64,000 nt of DNA from contig JBOICV010000171.1 of NCBI GenBank assembly GCA_050740255.1, positions 25,596 through 89,595 of the forward strand, read 5' to 3'. This document shows positions 43,201 to 51,666 of the stretch, one piece after another. Under the pieces are notes generated by a model that saw only the letters and a list, made by a program, of their open reading frames with translations, was not told the origin of the DNA and ran no database searches. Within the stretch, counting starts at the first letter, position 1. Every line of letters begins with the position of its first letter. Position numbers and translations under genes: made by a program. This DNA comes from JBOICV01 sp050740255 (GTDB lineage Bacteria; Pseudomonadota; Gammaproteobacteria; Nevskiales; JBOICV01).

Positions 43201-45984
43201 CGGCTGCCCGGCCTGCCGGAGCCGGAAATCACCGAGATCGAGGTGGGCAGGCTGGACGGCCGGCCTGTGCATGCACGGCTGACACGCTATCCCAACCGCG
43301 AGCGTCAAGCGATTCCGGTGGTGATGTTTCATGGCTATAGCGCCAGCGGCACTACCTTTGCGCACCCGGCCTTGCCCTGCGATATCGCGCGTTATCTTCA
43401 CAGGCAAGGCCGCGATGTATGGATTGTGGACGCGCGCACCAGCGCCGGCATGCCCACCGCCAGACACCCCTGGACTTTTGAGACGGTGGGATTAAAAGAC
43501 ATTCCCGCGGCGATAGATCACATCTACCGCGCCACCGGCGGCAAGAAGCTGGACGTGATTGCACATTGCATGGGCGCGGCCATGTTCAGCATGGCGGTGC
43601 TCGCGGCCGACACGCCCGGCACGGACATCACCACTTCCTGGGACCCCGATTTCAGCGACGACTTCGCTGCCGCGCGCCGCGCACTGCCTGGCCGCATCCG
43701 CAGCGCGGTGCTGTCGCAGATCGGGCCGCTGATGGTGTTCAGTCCAAGAAACATTTTCGCGAGCTATGTGACGACTTACTTGCGCTACTACCTGCCGGTG
43801 GACAATTACAGCTTCCGGCCATCAGCCGAGCCGAGCCTGGCGGAGCAGTTGCTGGACCGCGTTCTGGCCACGCTGCCTTACCCGGACGAGGAGCTCAAGC
43901 TGGAAAATCCCCGCTGGCCCTGTAGCCGTACGGAGTTCGTCGGCACGCGCCACCGCATGGATGCGCTCTACGGCCGGACTTTCAGCTTGGCCAATCTCGA
44001 TAAACGGACTCTGGCGCACATTGACGATTTCTTCGGCCCTCTGAACGCCGAGACCGTGACCCAGGTGATTCACTTCGCGCGCCTGCAGATGATCACCAAC
44101 CGCTACGGCCGCAATCATTTCATCTCGCGCAAGAACCTGCGCGAACAGTGGACCTTCCCCACGCTGAGCATTCATGGCGAGGACAACGGCCTGAGTGATA
44201 TTTCCACTCAGGAACGCATCCACGACGTAATGTCCCGTGACGCTGGCTGCCGGATCGAGCGGAAGCAAATCGAGGGCTTCGGCCATCAGGACTGCTGGAT
44301 TGGCAAGGACGCATCAGCAAAGGTATTCGACAAAATACATGATTTTCTCCAGGAGCCGGAGAAAACATTTCAGAACTTCCAACCGCCCGATGACCAACTG
44401 GTCGCCAGACTACCCTGGGGTGGACCGATGCTAGACCACCAGGCAGCCGATCCTGCGAGTGGTCCCGCAGTTCCGGTCAGCCTGAGTTCTGAACCCGATC
44501 TCGGCAAACCTCTGTGCGTAGCACTACTCCCCATCGCGCGTGCGCCAGCGACTTGCGGCTGGTATCCAGCAGGTGCCATGCAATTACTCAGGATGGAAGA
44601 GTTTAGAGAGGAGTGGTTCACCATCCCGGTATTGAGGCAGCTTTTTGCCGGGCGGGCGGAAGGCGTGCTGGTCGCTATGATTTATGGCCAGTGTTCGACC
44701 TTACGTGCTGGCAGTTACCACACACCGCTTGGTGGAATCGGTGTGAGTTTGAACAGGCCCAAACCCTTGTTCGATCTATCGCCTTTGTTTGAGCAAGCCG
44801 CCGCGGCGATTCAAAAGCTGCTTTCGGAGCAACTGCCGGATGAGCTCGCGGCCGGGGTCGTCCAGCTCCCGCCGCAGCCCGAGCCGCAGGAACTCAGGCT
44901 GGTGCTGGGCAGTTGCCAATATCCGCCGGGAATGCTCGACAACGTGCCGGCCTATGCGGCATGCCAACGCTTGAGCGCAAGGCTCGATGATCCCGCAACT
45001 CAGCCGCAGGCGCTGGTGCTGGCCGGGGATCAGATCTACTCGGATGCCACGGCCGGCTTGTTCGATCCGGCGCAACGCGACGACAACTACCGGCGCGCCT
45101 ACGAACGCTGGCTGTGCCAGACGCCGGTGAAGCAGGTGCTGCGCCGCTTGCCGCTATTCGCGCTGCCGGATGACCACGAAATCCATGAGAACTGGGAACC
45201 CATGGCGCCGGGTTTCGATCCGGAGGTTCTGCGCCGACAAGACGAGGCGCTGGCCGACGGCAAAAAACACTACGCCCGCTATCTGCGGCAGCCGGAGCGG
45301 CTTGCTGAGGGCAGCCCACTGTGGTGGCAGGCGAGGGGCTTACCGCTGTTTATGGCCGATACCCGGACAGAGCGTGAGCGCCGCAGCGCGGCGCAGGTCG
45401 AGCAGTCACGCATCATGTCGCAGCCGCAGTTCGACGCCCTGACCACGTGGCTGCGAGCCGCCAAGCGTCGCGATCTGCCTAAACTGGTTGTCTCACCGGC
45501 GATTTTTTTGCCGCGCCATATCCGCGCGGTCGCATCGGCCAGCATCTCAGGCAATGCACTGCGTTCAGATGGCTGGGACGGCTATCCCCGTTCGATGTAC
45601 GAGCTGCTGGGCTTTATTGCAAAGAACAAGATAAGCAATGTGGTATTTCTTTCCGGCGACGAACATGTGGGTATCGTGGCGTGCGCAGAGCTAAGAGCTA
45701 CCTACGGCGCTGATCAAGATCCGATACGGGTTCACTCAATCCACACTTCCGCGCTGTATGCGCCTTATCCTTTCGCCAACGCGGCGCCGCCGGATCTGGT
45801 GCCGGAGGAGGAATTTGACTTCGGCGCCGGGACGGACAGCTACCGGTGCGCGGTGAAGGATACGAAATTTTTCCCCGGGAGCAGTTTCACGCTGCTGGAC
45901 TTCAAGCACAACGGAGCCGGCTGGCAGCTCGCCTACACTTTCGACCGCGAAACGGGGCCGGTTAGCGGCACCATTGCTCTCTAA
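40231..45984 (+). CDS. Giant fusion: GMC (cholesterol-oxidase-like) oxidoreductase + alpha/beta hydrolase + PhoD-like phosphatase
   Basis: The 1917-residue protein has three enzymatic parts. Residues 1-620 are a GMC FAD oxidoreductase with dinucleotide site GSGYGG at 40-45, a Cys-rich CKRCGDCATGC (Cys229, 232, 235, 239), HPLGGC at His545 and NPALTIAA at Asn598, the layout of cholesterol-oxidase-type enzymes. A linker (about 620-1010) with FDCKNHRE-like and basic helical segments follows. Residues 1010-1390 are an alpha/beta hydrolase with oxyanion HGYSASG near 1034, nucleophile Cys1113 in AHCMGA, candidate Asp1318 and His1352. Residues 1555-1917 look like a PhoD metallophosphatase (GSCQYPP with Cys1562, GDQIY with Asp1600, DDHEIHEN at 1647-1654, SGDEHVG with Asp1810 and His1812). 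GGGAGG precedes the ATG. No signal peptide is seen. A steroid or sterol-ester substrate is inference. Confidence 0.85.
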   Translation: MGETRKGEKPQARWLARDFGELLREQQQSPSRIFDLLIVGSGYGGAVAAAELAGCRAEGATDAISVGVLERGREYLPGTFPSRLSELPNHVRFSMPGASSPRRAREGLFDLRLGAEVNVIVANGLGGGSLINAGVMEIPRDEVFDDRWPQNLRNGVQLGDCYQNAKLRLGAMFGGKDNTIADHPEGGDALSKHQAFKKLGKQGEFRRAAITVAMCDRSDVDTRVEYKACKRCGDCATGCNYGAKVSLDTNLLVQAVRRGAQIYTGATVLRLDRESDTEPWLVYTTYTDELLSRRQGAAVQIRARKVILAAGTLGSTEILLRSRQANPLLKFSSELGRHFSTNGDMIAAGYDQQHEQKEGVNAVADETQTPLERKVGPTITGIIDVKRASKCGGFRGPLVLEELAVPGALRVAFEELYTTGSMLHWLGQKDGSKHKYGHPEIDPFAVRPQAIRRTQIYAAMGDDGAQGLLWLQQQPETTLCDGAIRVDWPGVNKLPLFDAQLETLARRARDAKLGGITIANPLWQLLPGAMEELIHGQRGPLLTVHPLGGCAMGDDVASGVVDEFGRVFDGRVGGQPKTVYSDLVVLDGSIVPCALGTNPALTIAALALRAVAELKQPGNWNLCAATAAPKPLPPRPWFRNAEDDFKNAKPVPTEGEFTERLVGPVSLKQADGSPKEFIAELTLHYENKPLRELVQAEELEKGRGPADGSIEKKPAPTTRQLVLRKDSTLRFYDCKNHREIEDENCTHERREQRRVTDALFTAELSGTLTIMQREESTSCGRGRRALRAWLSNRGARDLWQMLLRKPLDRLWQWPLEKLGKVAKPRKVQEKRSWLKRIWQVLRMPAQFWTLATHAGEVRLFEYKLTIQKTLPYDDKRFHWKACESQTLIGRKRITYARPSNPWRQLMEMRVEGLPGLVKSGSPAVLALDNRYMANRSIPLFRIASQQDQATALTDLAALGAYFARLMLSIHLWNMRLPEPPRARELKLLPQRLPGLPEPEITEIEVGRLDGRPVHARLTRYPNRERQAIPVVMFHGYSASGTTFAHPALPCDIARYLHRQGRDVWIVDARTSAGMPTARHPWTFETVGLKDIPAAIDHIYRATGGKKLDVIAHCMGAAMFSMAVLAADTPGTDITTSWDPDFSDDFAAARRALPGRIRSAVLSQIGPLMVFSPRNIFASYVTTYLRYYLPVDNYSFRPSAEPSLAEQLLDRVLATLPYPDEELKLENPRWPCSRTEFVGTRHRMDALYGRTFSLANLDKRTLAHIDDFFGPLNAETVTQVIHFARLQMITNRYGRNHFISRKNLREQWTFPTLSIHGEDNGLSDISTQERIHDVMSRDAGCRIERKQIEGFGHQDCWIGKDASAKVFDKIHDFLQEPEKTFQNFQPPDDQLVARLPWGGPMLDHQAADPASGPAVPVSLSSEPDLGKPLCVALLPIARAPATCGWYPAGAMQLLRMEEFREEWFTIPVLRQLFAGRAEGVLVAMIYGQCSTLRAGSYHTPLGGIGVSLNRPKPLFDLSPLFEQAAAAIQKLLSEQLPDELAAGVVQLPPQPEPQELRLVLGSCQYPPGMLDNVPAYAACQRLSARLDDPATQPQALVLAGDQIYSDATAGLFDPAQRDDNYRRAYERWLCQTPVKQVLRRLPLFALPDDHEIHENWEPMAPGFDPEVLRRQDEALADGKKHYARYLRQPERLAEGSPLWWQARGLPLFMADTRTERERRSAAQVEQSRIMSQPQFDALTTWLRAAKRRDLPKLVVSPAIFLPRHIRAVASASISGNALRSDGWDGYPRSMYELLGFIAKNKISNVVFLSGDEHVGIVACAELRATYGADQDPIRVHSIHTSALYAPYPFANAAPPDLVPEEEFDFGAGTDSYRCAVKDTKFFPGSSFTLLDFKHNGAGWQLAYTFDRETGPVSGTIAL

Positions 45985-46622
45985 GCTGGCAACTGGCCGC
46001 CGGCAGCGGCGAACACGGCTTCGGTCCGGTTTTTGACTCCCAGCGCGCGGTAACAGGCTGACAAGTGCGCCTTAACCGTCGCTTCGGATATATCCAACTC
46101 GCGCGCGATGATCTTGTTGACCTTACCCTGTACGGTCAGCGCCAGTACCGCGCGCTGACGTTCGGTCAATTGCGCCAGCGGACCATCATCCAGCTTCGAA
46201 ACCGGCGCAATCGCATGTTGCTCGCGCAGTTGTTGCAAGGCAAGTGGCGGAAGATAAATGCCGCCCGCCAGAACCAGTTGCAAGGCCGCGATCAGTACCG
46301 CCTGGGATGAGGACTTGGGAATGAAACCTGCCGCGCCTTCATCAATGACCGCGCGTATCATCTGCGGATTGTCTTCACTGGAAAGCACGACGATCGTCGT
46401 TGCCGGCATTAGCTTGCGAACGCTGCGTAGTCCTTCCAAACCGTCGGCGTCCGGTAGGTGCAGATCCAGCAGCACGATATCAATTTCGTCGCCCGCAATC
46501 GCAGCGGGCACCTCGGTACAACTGTTTGACTCGACGAATTCTATCCGCTTGTCCAGGTCCGAGAGCAGGAACTTCAGTCCCGCGCGAAACAATGGGTGAT
46601 CGTCCACTAGCAATATACGCAA
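45981..46622 (-). CDS. NarL/LuxR-family response regulator
   Basis: The 213-residue regulator has a receiver domain (1-120) with acidic pocket Asp7-Asp8, phospho-acceptor Asp53 (IVLLDLHLPDADG) and conserved Lys near 103 (FIPKSS). A LuxR-type HTH (about 148-205) follows, with LTERQRAVLALTVQGKVNKIIA and ISEATVKAHLSACYRALGV. Its stop codon overlaps that of the giant fusion gene in convergent orientation. With the hybrid kinase at 38312 it makes a plausible two-component system bracketing that gene. Confidence 0.93.
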   Translation of the reverse strand: MRILLVDDHPLFRAGLKFLLSDLDKRIEFVESNSCTEVPAAIAGDEIDIVLLDLHLPDADGLEGLRSVRKLMPATTIVVLSSEDNPQMIRAVIDEGAAGFIPKSSSQAVLIAALQLVLAGGIYLPPLALQQLREQHAIAPVSKLDDGPLAQLTERQRAVLALTVQGKVNKIIARELDISEATVKAHLSACYRALGVKNRTEAVFAAAGGQLPA

Positions 46623-46808
46623 ACCCGTCCTCCCCGACGTGTAGGCGCTTCCCTTTCACTACGCAAGAAACTGGCCCCTGAGTGAACTTTACCCCAAGGG
46701 TCAGCCGACAGCCACATGCGCCAGCCGGGAGACGAGATCGCCACGGGCCCTCGAACGAATCTGGGGCCCTCGCGATGACAAGGGCGCGTCAGTTTGAACG
46801 GCTGGGTG

Positions 46809-48311
46809 CTAACCCCGGCGAGAAAACGCGCTGGTCAACTTGATGATGCCGTTGATGAGGTTGATGACGCCATCCGGCAGCTTGATGCTCTTGCTCAGCA
46901 TCTGGCCGATCATCTTTTTGTACTTGTCCGAGTAGGGCGGGAACATGATGTTCGGATCGCCGACCGGCGGCCCCTCCTCCACCACGGCACGCGCGTTGGA
47001 GCACTCCAGGAAGGTGTAGCGCCCGCCAATGCGCCCTATGCCGCTCGCATTGACGCCGCCAAAGGGCAGGTAGGGATTGGTGCCGGACTGCACCAGATTG
47101 TGATTGACCACCGTGCTGCCGGACGTCGTGCGTACCAGCCACCAGTCAATCGCAGCGCGATCCTTGGCGAAGATATAGGAGCCGAGCGGCTTGGGCCGGC
47201 GCCGGATCGTGGCGATGGCGTCGTCACGATCCCGGAATGGGATGACGCAGATGATCGGGCCGAAGATCTCATCCTGCATGATCTTCATGTCCTCGGTGAC
47301 ATTCGTGACTATCGTCGGCGCGACGAACAGGTCCTCCGCCTTGGTCTGTCCGCCGAAGACCAGCTTTGCGCCCTTAGCAATCGCGTCGTCCAGCAAAGCC
47401 TTGATGCGGTCGAAATGCCGGCGGTTGACGATGCGCGGCAGATAAGCGGACTGATCGAAGCCCTTGCCGTCCGCGTTGTACATCGCGGTCATGGACTGGC
47501 CGAGTTCGGCGATGAACTGCTGAACCACGCTCTCGTGGACGAGGGCATAGTCGGGCGCGAGGCAAACCTGGCCGGCGTTCGCAACACGGCCCCAGGCGAT
47601 TTTCTTGCCGGCTTCGGGGATATCGGCCGAGGCATCCACGATCACCGGGTTCTTGCCGCCCATCTCCAGCGTCACGGTGGCGAAGTGTTCGGCGGCGGCG
47701 CGCAGCACGATGCGTCCCACACCATGACCACCGATGTAGAAGATATGGTTGAACGGCAACTTGAGCAGCTCGGACGCGATTTCCGGGCCACCCTGCAAGA
47801 CCGCAAATTCATCGTCGGTAAAACAGCGGGCAACGATATCCGCCAGCACCTGTGCCGAATGCGGCGCCAGCTCCGAGGGCTTGAGCACGAACGGACAACC
47901 GGCAGCCATGGCGCCGAAAGCCAGTACGAAAGCCTCGGCAATCGGTGCATTCCAAGTCGAGAGATGTAGCACCAGGCCCTTGGGCTCATATTGGATGTAG
48001 CTCTTCTTGCCCAGCGTCATCAGCGAACCCTGGACCGGTTCCGGCGCCATCCAGGACTTCAGATGCTTGACGATGAATTCGCCTTCCGACTTGATCATCA
48101 GAAGCTGCGCATCCAGATCAGTGTCGTTCAGCCGCAGCTCTTTGCGTCCGGCCTCAAGAATGGCAGGCCGGGCCGCGAGGATGGCTTTCAGCAGGCGCTG
48201 GATCTTGCTCGCACGCAGGGGAGCATCGGTCTGCCGCAACTCTAGTGCTGTGGCGGTCAGACGGTCGAACAGCGTAGGCAGACCGTTGGACTCTTTAAGT
48301 ACGGCATTCAT
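46809..48311 (-). CDS. Aldehyde dehydrogenase (coniferyl/ALDH3-like)
   Basis: The 500-residue NAD(P)-dependent aldehyde dehydrogenase has catalytic Glu216 in TLEMGGKNP and Cys250 in AGQVCLAPD, with the family segments YEPKGLVLHLSTWNAP and FGPIICVIPF. Length and lack of a long N-terminal extension resemble the ALDH3/coniferyl-aldehyde group. A substrate from the local steroid-like pathway is likely, but no particular one can be read from the sequence. It follows the SDR gene, with a compound palindromic repeat in between. Confidence 0.93.
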   Translation of the reverse strand: MNAVLKESNGLPTLFDRLTATALELRQTDAPLRASKIQRLLKAILAARPAILEAGRKELRLNDTDLDAQLLMIKSEGEFIVKHLKSWMAPEPVQGSLMTLGKKSYIQYEPKGLVLHLSTWNAPIAEAFVLAFGAMAAGCPFVLKPSELAPHSAQVLADIVARCFTDDEFAVLQGGPEIASELLKLPFNHIFYIGGHGVGRIVLRAAAEHFATVTLEMGGKNPVIVDASADIPEAGKKIAWGRVANAGQVCLAPDYALVHESVVQQFIAELGQSMTAMYNADGKGFDQSAYLPRIVNRRHFDRIKALLDDAIAKGAKLVFGGQTKAEDLFVAPTIVTNVTEDMKIMQDEIFGPIICVIPFRDRDDAIATIRRRPKPLGSYIFAKDRAAIDWWLVRTTSGSTVVNHNLVQSGTNPYLPFGGVNASGIGRIGGRYTFLECSNARAVVEEGPPVGDPNIMFPPYSDKYKKMIGQMLSKSIKLPDGVINLINGIIKLTSAFSRRG

Positions 48312-48318
48312 AAAACTG

Positions 48319-48415
48319 CCCTCACCCTAACCCTCTCCCGAAGGGAGAGGGAAATAATAGGAGGCTCTCCCAGCGGGAGCCGGGAAAAAGTAGAGGCTCT
48401 CCCCGGGGAAAGGGA
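48319..48415. repeat. CCCTCACCC-type palindromic repeat (copy 4, compound)
   Basis: A complete copy (48319-48351, CCCTCACCC then CCCTCTCCC/GGGAGAGGG) is followed by two further stem-like pieces: GGCTCTCCC/GGGAGCC at 48364-48380 and GGCTCTCCCC/GGGGAAAGGG near 48394-48415. It occupies most of the gap between the ALDH and SDR genes. Confidence 0.7.
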
Positions 48416-48423
48416 AACATGGC

Positions 48424-49287
48424 TCACGACTTATAATTGGGAATCTTGAAAGTCATGCGCATCATCGCTTCAAGCTGGCTGTCGGACAGCAGCCGGCGCA
48501 TCAGGCCCATGGGCTTCACGTCCTTGCCGAGGTATTCCATCGGCTTCCATTTCTTCTTGTCCAGAATCACGAGCGTGCCTTCCAGCGCCTGTTCCGGACT
48601 GCTGCCGGTTTTCTCGAGCATATCCGGCAACACCTGCATATAAGTCTTGGACAGGGGCTCATACACTTTCAGGAGTTCCGCCGGCTGCTGGTTCCAACTG
48701 TTCTTGGTGTTGACGTGCGAGTTGGCCGACATGCCGGTCAGCACGCCACCTGGGATGATGGAGGTCACCTGGATACCGAGCGGCGCCAACTCCTGACGCA
48801 AGGTCATGGTCAGGCCGTGGATGGCATATTTCGTCATGGTGTAGGGGCCCGCGCCAACCGGATTGGCGAGGATCGCACCGGAACTGTAATTGGCGATACG
48901 CGAGCCGGGTGCGTTCTTGCGCAGCAGCGGCAGGAAGGCCTGAACCACCCGCAACTGCCCAAACATGTTGATTTCAAACAGCCGCTGCACCGCGTCGAGG
49001 TTCACGCCTTCCAATACCCCCGAAGCCACGTTCGCGACGCCAGCCACATTCATCAGCAGGTCTATGCCCTGATCTCCCAGCGCCTGCTTTACGACTTCCG
49101 CGCTTTTGCGCACCGACTCGCTGTTGGCCACATCCTGATCCACGACCGTGACATTGCCGCCGGTCCTGAGGTCGGTTGGCGCGCCCGGCAATACCCCGGC
49201 GAATACGCGCCAGTCTCGCGCGGACAAGGCCTTGACCAGCAGATTTGCCTGGCCGACATTGGCGCCGGTAATGAACGCAGTTTTCAT
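48424..49287 (-). CDS. Short-chain dehydrogenase/reductase
   Basis: This is a 287-residue classical-type SDR with the cofactor site TGANVGQANLL near residue 7 (the last Gly of TGxxxGxG is replaced by Ala), NVAGVANVASGVL, and the catalytic Ser-Tyr-Lys in IANYSSGAILA and YTMTK. The start at 49287 (MKTAFITGAN) gives the normal nucleotide-binding strand; the frame is open to 49437 without similarity. The substrate is probably a hydroxyl or ketone in the local pathway. Confidence 0.9.
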   Translation of the reverse strand: MKTAFITGANVGQANLLVKALSARDWRVFAGVLPGAPTDLRTGGNVTVVDQDVANSESVRKSAEVVKQALGDQGIDLLMNVAGVANVASGVLEGVNLDAVQRLFEINMFGQLRVVQAFLPLLRKNAPGSRIANYSSGAILANPVGAGPYTMTKYAIHGLTMTLRQELAPLGIQVTSIIPGGVLTGMSANSHVNTKNSWNQQPAELLKVYEPLSKTYMQVLPDMLEKTGSSPEQALEGTLVILDKKKWKPMEYLGKDVKPMGLMRRLLSDSQLEAMMRMTFKIPNYKS

Positions 49288-49348
49288 GATGCCCTTGCTT
49301 ATTTGAATAGGCGCGGCATGGATGCCGCGATCTGTGCCATGGAGGGCA

Positions 49349-50725
49349 TCAGTGTCCGCCGCGGGCGGCGGCTTCCGGACTGAACTGCGCTGGCTGCATG
49401 GGCTGGTTAAGCCGCCACCAGTCCTTGCCGCGCTCATTGGTCAGGTAGCCGGCCTCGTAGGCATTGGCCGTCAGGTCGTGATAAATCGAGGCGCCCCGGT
49501 GGAAGGCCTTGGTTTCCTGCGAGTAGAAATAAGCGACGAAAGCGGTGCGCCACATCTGCCCGCGCGCGTCGTAGTTGTCGGCCCACAACGCCAGCCAGGT
49601 GTCTTCATCGGCGTAAAGCAGACGCCGCTTGTAGATATGCCGCACGCCCTGTTTGAGATTGCCCTCCACCACCCACACCCGGTGCAACTCGTAGCGCACG
49701 TAGTCGGGATTGACGGTGTTCGGCTTGATCAGATCGCTGTACTTGATCGCCGGATCATTCATCCTGAAGTTGTGGTACGGGACGTAGATTTCCTGCTTGC
49801 CGACCAGCTTCCAGGTGTAGCGCTCCGGCGAACCATTGAACACATAGTCATCGTCCACCGTGCGCAAACCCGCGGGTGGCACCGGGTAATCGCAGCAGAC
49901 CTCTGGCGCCTGACGTACGCGGCGGATGCCGGGGCTGTATTGCCACGAAGCGGTCGAGGCGTTGGAGAAATCATTCGGCTGGAAACCGACCGCGGTGAAA
50001 CCCTTGTCGCGTTCCGGCAGGATGTAGCTGGTAAAGAAGTAGGCGTTGACCTTGTCCTGGTAGGAGCCGCGCTTGGCCGGATCCGGATGATTGCCCGGGT
50101 TCATCGTCATGAACCTGTTGCGGCCCCAGGCGATGCTGCCATTCGAATACACGTCAGCGATGTCGGAAACCGTCTGCTCGGTCCAGGTGCGATGCGGGTT
50201 GATGATGTTCCAGATCGCTTCGATACCGCTTTGCGGGAACGGAAACGGGTGCGCACCGCTGATGCCGGTAATGCCCTCGCCGTTATGCACAACCTCCGCG
50301 GTGGTCGCGTTCTTCTTGACCGTGTCGCAAACCCAGTCCGCGAAACGGAAGTCGCGATGGCTGGGGTAAACATTCATCTTGTAGGTCTGCGGATATTTCT
50401 TCAGCAGCGCCTTTTGGCCTTCGGTGAGGTTTTTTTCGTACTGCGCCACATTCTGCGCCGTAATGGTGAACAGTGGTTTTTCATCCGCATAGGGACCCGG
50501 CTCGTAGCCGAAGGGTTTGGACTGGCCCGGCCAAGTGCCCAAGTACTTGCCAGAGTACTCCGGTATGCCGGTGGGGCTGCCCGCGCGCTCGGCGCCCATG
50601 CAGGTCAGCTTGGGCGTATCCAGCTCGGCCGCTTTCTCGGGTGGCACTTTGGCGAAGGCGGTGTGCGCCGGCAGCAGCAGGCCGCAGGCAAACAGGCACG
50701 ACGTCAGAACAGACTTAAATTTCAT
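49349..50725 (-). CDS. DUF1329 secreted/envelope protein
   Basis: The 458-residue protein has a signal peptide (about 1-25, ending HTAFA). The DUF1329 domain contains TCMGAERAGSPTGIPEYSGKY, GISGAHPFPFPQSGIEAIWN, YKRRLLYADEDTW and ANAYEAGYLTNERG. Members are exported proteins frequently found in catabolic clusters for hydrophobic compounds. The molecular role is unknown, and lipid or substrate binding at the outer membrane is a guess. AGGAG precedes the start by 7 bases. DUF2505 and SDR genes flank it. Confidence 0.9.
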   Translation of the reverse strand: MKFKSVLTSCLFACGLLLPAHTAFAKVPPEKAAELDTPKLTCMGAERAGSPTGIPEYSGKYLGTWPGQSKPFGYEPGPYADEKPLFTITAQNVAQYEKNLTEGQKALLKKYPQTYKMNVYPSHRDFRFADWVCDTVKKNATTAEVVHNGEGITGISGAHPFPFPQSGIEAIWNIINPHRTWTEQTVSDIADVYSNGSIAWGRNRFMTMNPGNHPDPAKRGSYQDKVNAYFFTSYILPERDKGFTAVGFQPNDFSNASTASWQYSPGIRRVRQAPEVCCDYPVPPAGLRTVDDDYVFNGSPERYTWKLVGKQEIYVPYHNFRMNDPAIKYSDLIKPNTVNPDYVRYELHRVWVVEGNLKQGVRHIYKRRLLYADEDTWLALWADNYDARGQMWRTAFVAYFYSQETKAFHRGASIYHDLTANAYEAGYLTNERGKDWWRLNQPMQPAQFSPEAAARGGH

Positions 50726-50951
50726 TGCGATCTCCTCAACTGCACGGGAACATTTACGTTTCTTGGGTCCACTCCGCGACTATAAATCCTCGCGGGGATA
50801 CTGCTGACTTTACTGCAGTTTTCGCACCCGCGGCGGCGGAACTCCTATGTTAACGCTGCCAAAAGGGGGTACCTCGTCCAAACCGATGATGTCCCGGCCT
50901 GGGCCCGGTATCTTCGCCGCTACAGGTTCGGACTGCCGGCGTCAGCCGGTA

Positions 50952-51398
50952 TTACCGGTAGTTTTTGAGCAACTGGATTCCGAGACGGGTCTGCTCCGGA
51001 ATTGCTTTCTCGTTCTCCCCGGCGAAGCTCTTCTCGATCTTGCCCCCCACCAGCGGGACATTGGATTTGATCTCCCAGTTGTAGGTCAGCACGCACTCCT
51101 TGCCCTCGTCGACTAGTGCGGTATCGCAAACAACGTCCATCGGCATGCCCTGGAGTTCGACGGAAATACTGCCGGCCTTTTTGGCGACGTTCCACTTCTC
51201 CACCGAGGTGACGTTGATGGCTGTGACCCTGCGCTGGATAGTGATGCTGAAATCCTTGCCGTCGAACGCATGCTCGACGACCTCGTATTCCTTGATGCCC
51301 TGTAGCTCCAGCCGGTCGGTATAAAACTTCTTGTCGGTCATCATTTTGATGACCACCTGCGCGGACGCGGGATAGCGCGCCTCAATCTTTTGCTTCAT
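50952..51398 (-). CDS. DUF2505 family protein (SRPBCC-like)
   Basis: The 148-residue protein matches the DUF2505 pattern: YPASAQVVIKMMTDKKFYTDRLELQG at the N-terminus, then strands (VEHAFDGKDFSITIQRRV, VEKWNVAKKAGSISVELQG) and a C-terminal helix. The fold resembles a START/SRPBCC cavity protein that could bind a hydrophobic ligand. It lies in the catabolic cluster between DUF1329 and rubredoxin. Function is not established. Confidence 0.8.
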   Translation of the reverse strand: MKQKIEARYPASAQVVIKMMTDKKFYTDRLELQGIKEYEVVEHAFDGKDFSITIQRRVTAINVTSVEKWNVAKKAGSISVELQGMPMDVVCDTALVDEGKECVLTYNWEIKSNVPLVGGKIEKSFAGENEKAIPEQTRLGIQLLKNYR

Positions 51399-51466
51399 AA
51401 ATCCCTCTTTGTCTACATCCCTGTAACAGATCGCGGCGTCCCTGCCGCGGTTATCAAAATAAACCG

Positions 51467-51631
51467 CTATTCAGCCATCAGTTCGAACGCCGACTTGGGC
51501 GAGCCGCATTCGGGACAGGTCCAGTCCTCGGGCAGGTCCGCAAACCGCGTGCCGGCTGCAATGCCATGCTCCGGCAATCCTGCAGTCTCATCGTAGATGA
51601 AACCGCAGATGACGCAAATCCATTTATTCAT
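51467..51631 (-). CDS. Rubredoxin
   Basis: This is a 54-residue electron-transfer protein. The iron centre has two CXXC pairs, Cys6-Cys9 in CVICGFIYDE and Cys39-Cys42 in WTCPECGSPKSAF, with the aromatic residues expected between them. Start is ATG 51631 (MNKWICVICG). Located between DUF2505 and P450, it may pass electrons to the P450 or another oxygenase; no dedicated rubredoxin reductase is seen in the window. Confidence 0.93.
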   Translation of the reverse strand: MNKWICVICGFIYDETAGLPEHGIAAGTRFADLPEDWTCPECGSPKSAFELMAE

Positions 51632-51666
51632 AGTGTGCGTCCCTGCGCCTATCGCGCCATCCGCCC

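Noticed and set aside
46623..46808. Possible small gene between the response regulator and ALDH
   Set aside because: No start with a ribosome-binding site and no conserved-looking peptide in either strand. Left as intergenic.
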